A stretch of DNA of 9,853 bases, taken from assembly GCA_900541495.1 (NCBI GenBank), contig UQKC01000073.1, positions 1 to 9,853 of the forward strand. Reading direction: 5' to 3'. The position numbers were made by a program, and so were the translations under genes. This DNA comes from an uncultured Ruminococcus sp. GTDB lineage: Bacteria > Bacillota > Clostridia > Oscillospirales > Ruminococcaceae. Shown here piece by piece: positions 5,173-9,853 of the stretch. How positions within the stretch are numbered: the stretch's first letter is position 1; the number at the start of each line of letters is the position of its first letter. The notes beneath the pieces were generated by a model that was not told the origin of the DNA, did not search any database, and saw only the letters and a program-made list of their open reading frames with translations.

Positions 5173-8100
5173 ATGGCTGATTCTATCTTCACCAAGGCAA
5201 TTGAACAACTTGATCTTTACAAAGATCTGAAATTCGCGCTTGAGCACCGTGAAACTACCGTTTCCGTTACGGGCGTTTCGGGCATACACAAGGCACAGCT
5301 CGCGCTTGGACTTTACAACTTCTCCCCGATGCTCATAATTACCGAGGACGAAGCTTCGGCTCGGCGTATGTGCGATGATATCAACGAAATGTCGGGCACG
5401 GTGTGCAGTTACGTCTACCCTGCGAAGGATTTTACTTTCACCGATGTTGAATCCGTTTCGCGGGAATATGAACACACCCGACTGGGAATTCTGACGGGAC
5501 TTATGAACAACTCCGTTCGCTTTGTCTGCGCTTCGGTCGAAGCCGTTATGCAGAGGACAATGCCGCCCGAGGTGTTGAAGCGCCGAATCGTCAGCATCAA
5601 CAAGTCAACTCCTATCGACACGAAAAAGCTTGCGGCCGATCTCATCGCGGCAGGCTACACCCGATGCGACACAGTTGACGGCGTTTCGCAGTTCTCGATA
5701 AGGGGTTCTATCATCGATATTTTCCCCGTTCAGGAAACTGCCCCCGTGCGAATCGAACTTTGGGGCGATGAGATAGACACCATTTCCTACTTCGACACCG
5801 AAACTCAGCGCCGCACGGATGAGATCGAAGAAATAAGCATCTCCCCCGCCTGCGAAGTAATGTTTGACAGCGCAGACGAGTTCATCGAAAAGCTCAATGC
5901 TCTCTCCAAAGCCGCAAGAGGAAAACGCGCCGAATCCGTCCGCAACTGCCTTGCCCGTGATATCGACCGCATCAACACGGGTCTTACTCTCGGAAATATC
6001 GACAAATACATTTCACTTGCATACGAAAACCCTGCCGATATTTTCGATTATCTCGACCCCGAAAACAGCATTGTGATTTTCAGCGAATACAAAAACTGCA
6101 TTGAAAAGATAAAACCTATCCTTGCACAACACTCCGAGGACGTTAAGCTTCTCCTCGAGCAAGGCGAGCTTTGCAAGGGTCTTGACGGCTTTATGCTTGA
6201 ACAGGGCGAGCTTTCACAGCGCACGGAGAAATTTTTCAGCGCATATATGAACACCTTTATGCGTTCGAGCGATGATATCCGCTTCAAGCGCGCACTTTCG
6301 GTAACGGCGAACACCTTTGCGCCCTGGGGCGGCGAGATACGCCAGCTTATCGAAGACCTCAAAAGCTTTCTTTCCGCAAAATATTCCGTTATCGTAAAGG
6401 CAGGCTCGGACAAAACCCTGCCAATCATCGCACAAGATCTCCGCGATGAGGGCATACCATGCGATATCCTCACCGAAAACTCCGAACTCACCGCAGGTCA
6501 CGTCCTCCTTACAACGGGCAGCACAAGCTCGGGCTATGATTACCCCGACATCAGAACCGCACTCATCACGCAGGCGCGCGCGCTCAACTCCAACAAGCGC
6601 AAAAAACGCTTTAAAAAGGGCGCAGACATCAACTCACTCGCCGATATTGCCCCCGGCGACCTCGTTGTACACTCCGAATACGGCATCGGACGCTTCAAGG
6701 GCATCGAAAAAATCGAGCTTGAGGGCATTGTAAAGGACTATATCACTATTGAATACGCCGATTCAAAGCAGCTGCACGTTCTCGTCAGCCAGCTTGATAT
6801 GATATCGCGATATATCGGCCCTCGCGATGATTCAAACGTAAAATTGAGCAAGCTTTTCTCGGGCGAATGGCAAAAAACGCGCAGCCGCGTTCAGAAAGCC
6901 GTCAAGGATATGGCGGAGGAGCTTACGAAGCTTTATGCTATCCGCTCGCAGTCAAAAGGCTTTTCATTTTCGGGCGAATGTGACTGGCAGCGCGACTTTG
7001 AAGAGCGTTTCCCCTACTCCGAAACGGACGATCAGCTCCGCTGTATCCAAGAGATAAAGGACGATATGGAAAAACCCGTCCCGATGGACAGACTTCTCTG
7101 CGGAGATGTCGGCTTCGGCAAGACGGAAGTTGCGCTCCGTGCCGCTTTCAAGTGTATGCTCGACAACAAGCAGTGCGTTCTTCTTGCGCCGACCACAGTC
7201 CTCGCTTGGCAGCACTACCAGACCGCGACAAAGCGTTTCGAGCACTTCCCGATGAAGATAGAACTTCTCTCCCGTTTCCGTTCCAAAAAGGAGCAGGAGG
7301 AAATTATCAAGCAGCTCCGCCGCGGCGATATCGATATGATAATCGGCACGCATCGACTTGTTCAGAAAGACGTAAAGTTCCGCGATCTCGGACTTGTCAT
7401 CATCGATGAGGAGCAGCGCTTCGGCGTTGCGCACAAGGAGCGTTTCAAAGAAGCATTCGCAGGAGTTGACGTCCTTACGCTTTCCGCAACTCCTATTCCG
7501 CGTACACTTAATATGGCAATGAGCGGTATACGCGATATGAGCGTTATCGAAGAGCCGCCTATCGACCGCCACCCCGTTCAGACCTACGTTATCGAACATA
7601 ATGACGGCGTTCTTGTTCAGGCTATAAACAAGGAGCTTCGCCGCGGCGGTCAGGTCTACTATATCCACAACCGAATCGAAACGATAGAAGCCTGCGCGGA
7701 TAAGCTTGCGCAGCAGCTCCCCGATGCACGAATTGGCATTGCCCACGGCGCGCTGAATGAAGAGCAGCTTTCCGATATCTGGCAGCAGCTTCTTGAACAC
7801 GAAATCGACATTCTCGTCTGCACAACGCTTATCGAAACGGGCGTTGATGTTCCGAACGTAAACACGCTCATCATTGAGGACGCTGACAGGCTCGGACTTT
7901 CACAGCTTTATCAGCTCCGTGGACGTGTAGGACGTTCGAGCAGACGTGCTTTCGCATATTTCACTTTCCGCAAGGGAAAAGTTCTCACCGAGATAGCCGC
8001 AAAGCGTCTTGACGCTATCCGTGAATTCACGCAGTTCGGCAGCGGCTTCCGCATCGCAATGCGCGACCTTGAGATCAGAGGTGCAGGCTCGATCCTCGGC

Positions 8101-8670
8101 GGAAAACAGCATGGTCACATGGAAGCTGTCGGCTACGATATGTATATCCAGCTTCTCAACGAAGCAATTGCCGAATCCAAGGGCGAACTTCCGCCGCAGC
8201 GCCCCGGCGAGTGCGTTGTTGATGTCCGTCTTGACGCGCATATCCCCGAAACCTATATCGAGAGCCTTTCCGCACGTCTTGACATCTACCGCAAGATAGC
8301 ACGTTTGCAGACGAATGAGGACAGCCTTGAACTTATCGATGAGCTTATCGACCGCTTCGGAGACCCACCGCGCTCCGTTCAGGGTCTTATCACGGTCGCA
8401 CTTCTGCGAAACAAGGCAAGCTCAATGGGCATCACCGAAATTCGCTGCCGAAACGATATGCTTTATTTCTATATCAATTCCGCCTCGCTCGAACAAATTC
8501 AGGCAGTCGTTGCCGAATACAAGGGCAGAGTTACCGTCAACGGCTCGGAAAAGCCTTTCATTGCAGTAAAGCTGAAGCCGAGCGACAAACAGCTTGACGT
8601 TATGGAAACCGTTGTTGACCTTATTTTCAAAAACTCCGACAAGAAAGAAATTGCTGACCAAAAGGACTGA
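5173..8670 (+). CDS. mfd: Transcription-repair coupling factor Mfd
   Basis: 1165 residues, near the usual 1150-1180. Mfd binds RNA polymerase stalled at DNA damage, pushes it off using ATP-driven translocation and recruits UvrA. The order is normal: a UvrB-homology region (about 1-350) with a degenerate nucleotide site near VTGVSGIHKAQ (32-42); the RNA polymerase interaction domain starting at GDLVVHSEYGIGRFKGIE (495-512); then the RecG-like motor with Walker A GDVGFGKTE (644-652), DEEQ (745-748), LSATPIPRTLNMAMSGIRDM and QLRGRVGRS (914-922). A C-terminal TRCF domain follows, with RPGECVVDVRLDAHIPETYI and RFGDPP. The frame is intact. AGGA (5165-5168) is only 4 nt before the ATG, within AGGCAGGA. 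No good promoter is seen between the foldback element and the start, so transcription probably reads through from upstream or starts at an unrecognised site. The stop is 4 bp before sbcD. Confidence 0.98.
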   Translation: MADSIFTKAIEQLDLYKDLKFALEHRETTVSVTGVSGIHKAQLALGLYNFSPMLIITEDEASARRMCDDINEMSGTVCSYVYPAKDFTFTDVESVSREYEHTRLGILTGLMNNSVRFVCASVEAVMQRTMPPEVLKRRIVSINKSTPIDTKKLAADLIAAGYTRCDTVDGVSQFSIRGSIIDIFPVQETAPVRIELWGDEIDTISYFDTETQRRTDEIEEISISPACEVMFDSADEFIEKLNALSKAARGKRAESVRNCLARDIDRINTGLTLGNIDKYISLAYENPADIFDYLDPENSIVIFSEYKNCIEKIKPILAQHSEDVKLLLEQGELCKGLDGFMLEQGELSQRTEKFFSAYMNTFMRSSDDIRFKRALSVTANTFAPWGGEIRQLIEDLKSFLSAKYSVIVKAGSDKTLPIIAQDLRDEGIPCDILTENSELTAGHVLLTTGSTSSGYDYPDIRTALITQARALNSNKRKKRFKKGADINSLADIAPGDLVVHSEYGIGRFKGIEKIELEGIVKDYITIEYADSKQLHVLVSQLDMISRYIGPRDDSNVKLSKLFSGEWQKTRSRVQKAVKDMAEELTKLYAIRSQSKGFSFSGECDWQRDFEERFPYSETDDQLRCIQEIKDDMEKPVPMDRLLCGDVGFGKTEVALRAAFKCMLDNKQCVLLAPTTVLAWQHYQTATKRFEHFPMKIELLSRFRSKKEQEEIIKQLRRGDIDMIIGTHRLVQKDVKFRDLGLVIIDEEQRFGVAHKERFKEAFAGVDVLTLSATPIPRTLNMAMSGIRDMSVIEEPPIDRHPVQTYVIEHNDGVLVQAINKELRRGGQVYYIHNRIETIEACADKLAQQLPDARIGIAHGALNEEQLSDIWQQLLEHEIDILVCTTLIETGVDVPNVNTLIIEDADRLGLSQLYQLRGRVGRSSRRAFAYFTFRKGKVLTEIAAKRLDAIREFTQFGSGFRIAMRDLEIRGAGSILGGKQHGHMEAVGYDMYIQLLNEAIAESKGELPPQRPGECVVDVRLDAHIPETYIESLSARLDIYRKIARLQTNEDSLELIDELIDRFGDPPRSVQGLITVALLRNKASSMGITEIRCRNDMLYFYINSASLEQIQAVVAEYKGRVTVNGSEKPFIAVKLKPSDKQLDVMETVVDLIFKNSDKKEIADQKD

Positions 8671-8674
8671 TAAA

Positions 8675-9802
8675 ATGAGATTGATGCACCTCTCCGACCT
8701 TCACATCGGCAAGCGGCTGAACGAGTTTTCCCTGCTTGACGACCAGAGCTATATCCTTGACGAAATTCTCCGCATTGCAGAGGAGCAAAAGCCCGATGCT
8801 GTCGCTATCGCAGGCGATATTTACGATAAATCAACGCCGTCAGCCGAAGCTGTCGCGCTTTTTGACAGCTTTATCTCGCGCCTTGCAAGGCTTGTAACGC
8901 CCGTTTTCGTTATCAGCGGAAACCACGACAGCGCCGAGCGCATAGCTTTCGGTTCAAGTCTTATGCAAACCGCAGGCGTGTATCTTTCGCCCGTTTACAA
9001 CGGAGAGAATTCACCGATCAAAGTCGATGATGAATTCGGCAGCGTTAATGTCTATATGCTGCCGTTCATTCGTCCGTCCGATGTTCGCCGCGTTTATCCC
9101 GATGATGATACCGAAAGCTTCGACAGCGCGTTCAAAGCCGCAGTTTCACACCTTAACGTGAACGAAAAGGAGCGGAATGTTATCATCGCGCACCAGTTCA
9201 TAACGGGCGCAGCCGCAGGCGGTTCGGAGAGCGTTTCGGTCGGCGGTCTTGACAATATCTCGGCAGAGGTCTTTGCGCCGTTCGATTATGCCGCCCTCGG
9301 ACACATTCATCATCGGCAGAACATCACTTCCGAAAAGGTCCGCTACTGCGGAACGCCGCTCAAATACAGCTTTTCCGAGGTCAACGATGAAAAGACCGTA
9401 ACCATTGCGAACATTGGCAAAAAAGGCGAGCTTTCCATAGAAGAAGTTCCGCTCCGCCCGATTCGCGACCTCAGAGAGATAAAAGGGACGTATCTTGAAA
9501 TTACAGATAGGAATTTTTACGATAAATTCAACCGTGAGGATTATATCCACGTCACCCTCACGGACGAAAATGACATTCCCGAGGCTATCGGACGGCTTCG
9601 CGCAGTTTATCCGAACATTATGAAGCTTGATTATGACAACACCCGAACGAGGGAAAACCGCGTTGTCGGTGACCTTGCCGATGAGATCCAACGCTCCCCT
9701 GCCGAGCTTTTCGCCGAGTTTTACCGCAGCTGCAACAACTCCGACCTTTCGGAGGAGCAGAAAGATTATCTTGACGGCGTGATACAGGAGATTTGGAGTT
9801 AG
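8675..9802 (+). CDS. sbcD: Exonuclease SbcCD, D subunit (Mre11-type nuclease)
   Basis: 375 residues, usual for SbcD. It is the Mn-dependent nuclease subunit of SbcCD, the bacterial Mre11-Rad50 counterpart, which opens DNA hairpins and processes protein-blocked or broken ends. The metallophosphoesterase motifs are in order: DLH (D8, H10), GDIYD (47-51), SGNHD (81-85, with N83 and H84), AHQF (H173) and GHIHHR (H210, H212). A C-terminal capping region with the DYDNTRTRENRV stretch (319-330) follows. ATG 8675 is chosen because AAAGGA (8661-8666), inside the end of mfd, precedes it by 8 nt and the protein then starts MRLMHLSDLHIGKR as the family does. An upstream in-frame start at 8594 would lie inside mfd. 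The 4-bp gap suggests translational coupling to mfd. The final G of the TAG stop is also the first base of the second foldback element. The expected partner sbcC is not in the window. Confidence 0.96.
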   Translation: MRLMHLSDLHIGKRLNEFSLLDDQSYILDEILRIAEEQKPDAVAIAGDIYDKSTPSAEAVALFDSFISRLARLVTPVFVISGNHDSAERIAFGSSLMQTAGVYLSPVYNGENSPIKVDDEFGSVNVYMLPFIRPSDVRRVYPDDDTESFDSAFKAAVSHLNVNEKERNVIIAHQFITGAAAGGSESVSVGGLDNISAEVFAPFDYAALGHIHHRQNITSEKVRYCGTPLKYSFSEVNDEKTVTIANIGKKGELSIEEVPLRPIRDLREIKGTYLEITDRNFYDKFNREDYIHVTLTDENDIPEAIGRLRAVYPNIMKLDYDNTRTRENRVVGDLADEIQRSPAELFAEFYRSCNNSDLSEEQKDYLDGVIQEIWS

Positions 9803-9853
9803 AACCTGTCTTCATAAGCATATGCACACGTCTTTTCGGCAAATTTTGCTGCA
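9802..9853 (+). mobile_element. Second copy of the foldback element, truncated by the window end
   Basis: The 52 visible bases start with the same 17-bp terminus GAACCTGTCTTCATAAG and match the reverse complement of 5076-5127 at 50 of 52 positions; both differences are transitions (in GCACACGTC versus GCGCACGCC). It is preceded by TTA (9799-9801), the same trinucleotide that flanks copy 1. It is thus inverted relative to copy 1. The first base overlaps the third base of the sbcD stop codon. The far end and any second TTA lie beyond the window. Confidence 0.85.

Noticed and set aside
4861..5173. Small reverse-strand frames of 65 and 69 codons within the repeat and foldback element
   Set aside because: They are produced by the arms of the palindrome, are too short for a transposase, and have no start signals.
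8594..8674. Longer sbcD starting inside mfd
   Set aside because: It would add 27 residues unlike the family and lacks the ribosome binding site that precedes ATG 8675.
1..9853. CRISPR array, prophage, toxin-antitoxin or biosynthetic cluster
   Set aside because: No regularly spaced repeats, phage genes, paired small genes or cluster enzymes are present; the coding content is housekeeping.

Overview
The window looks like chromosomal housekeeping DNA from an anaerobic Gram-positive bacterium of the class Clostridia, most likely a gut-type Ruminococcus/Oscillospiraceae relative. The evidence is strong purine-rich ribosome binding sites (GGAGGT, AGGGAGGG, AGGAGG), moderate G+C, a clostridial-type pyruvate phosphate dikinase, and the Firmicute order glmU-prs-...-pth-mfd. 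Genus is inference; no rRNA or other marker is present.

Layout. Positions 1-718 (minus strand) hold the N-terminal 239 codons of ppdK, which runs off the left edge. A 357-bp divergent intergenic region (719-1075) carries a good promoter candidate on each strand, an inverted-repeat-rich ppdK leader, and a small palindrome in the glmU leader. On the plus strand follow glmU (1076-2473), prs (2531-3493), a strong hairpin that is probably a terminator (3558-3587), a small unrecognised membrane-anchored or secreted protein (3640-4125) and pth (4141-4770). Next is a 402-bp non-coding gap (4771-5172) packed with inverted repeats. The gap ends in a complete 161-bp foldback element (4967-5127) with 17-bp perfect terminal inverted repeats and flanking TTA direct repeats. 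Then come mfd (5173-8670) and sbcD (8675-9802), 4 bp apart. A second copy of the foldback element, in opposite orientation, starts on the last base of the sbcD stop codon and is cut off by the window end (52 bp visible, 50 identical to copy 1).

How the genes work together. GlmU makes UDP-GlcNAc for cell wall synthesis. Prs makes PRPP for nucleotide, His and Trp synthesis. Pth recycles peptidyl-tRNA. Mfd couples stalled transcription to excision repair, and SbcD is the nuclease subunit of the SbcCD hairpin/end-processing complex. PpdK, transcribed divergently, is the PPi-dependent pyruvate/PEP enzyme common in anaerobes. Apart from one unrecognised ORF, the coding content is ordinary.

I found no new defence or metabolic system. 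The most interesting features are the paired MITE-like palindromes that bracket mfd-sbcD, the hairpin cluster upstream of the first copy, and the unrecognised small exported protein between prs and pth.
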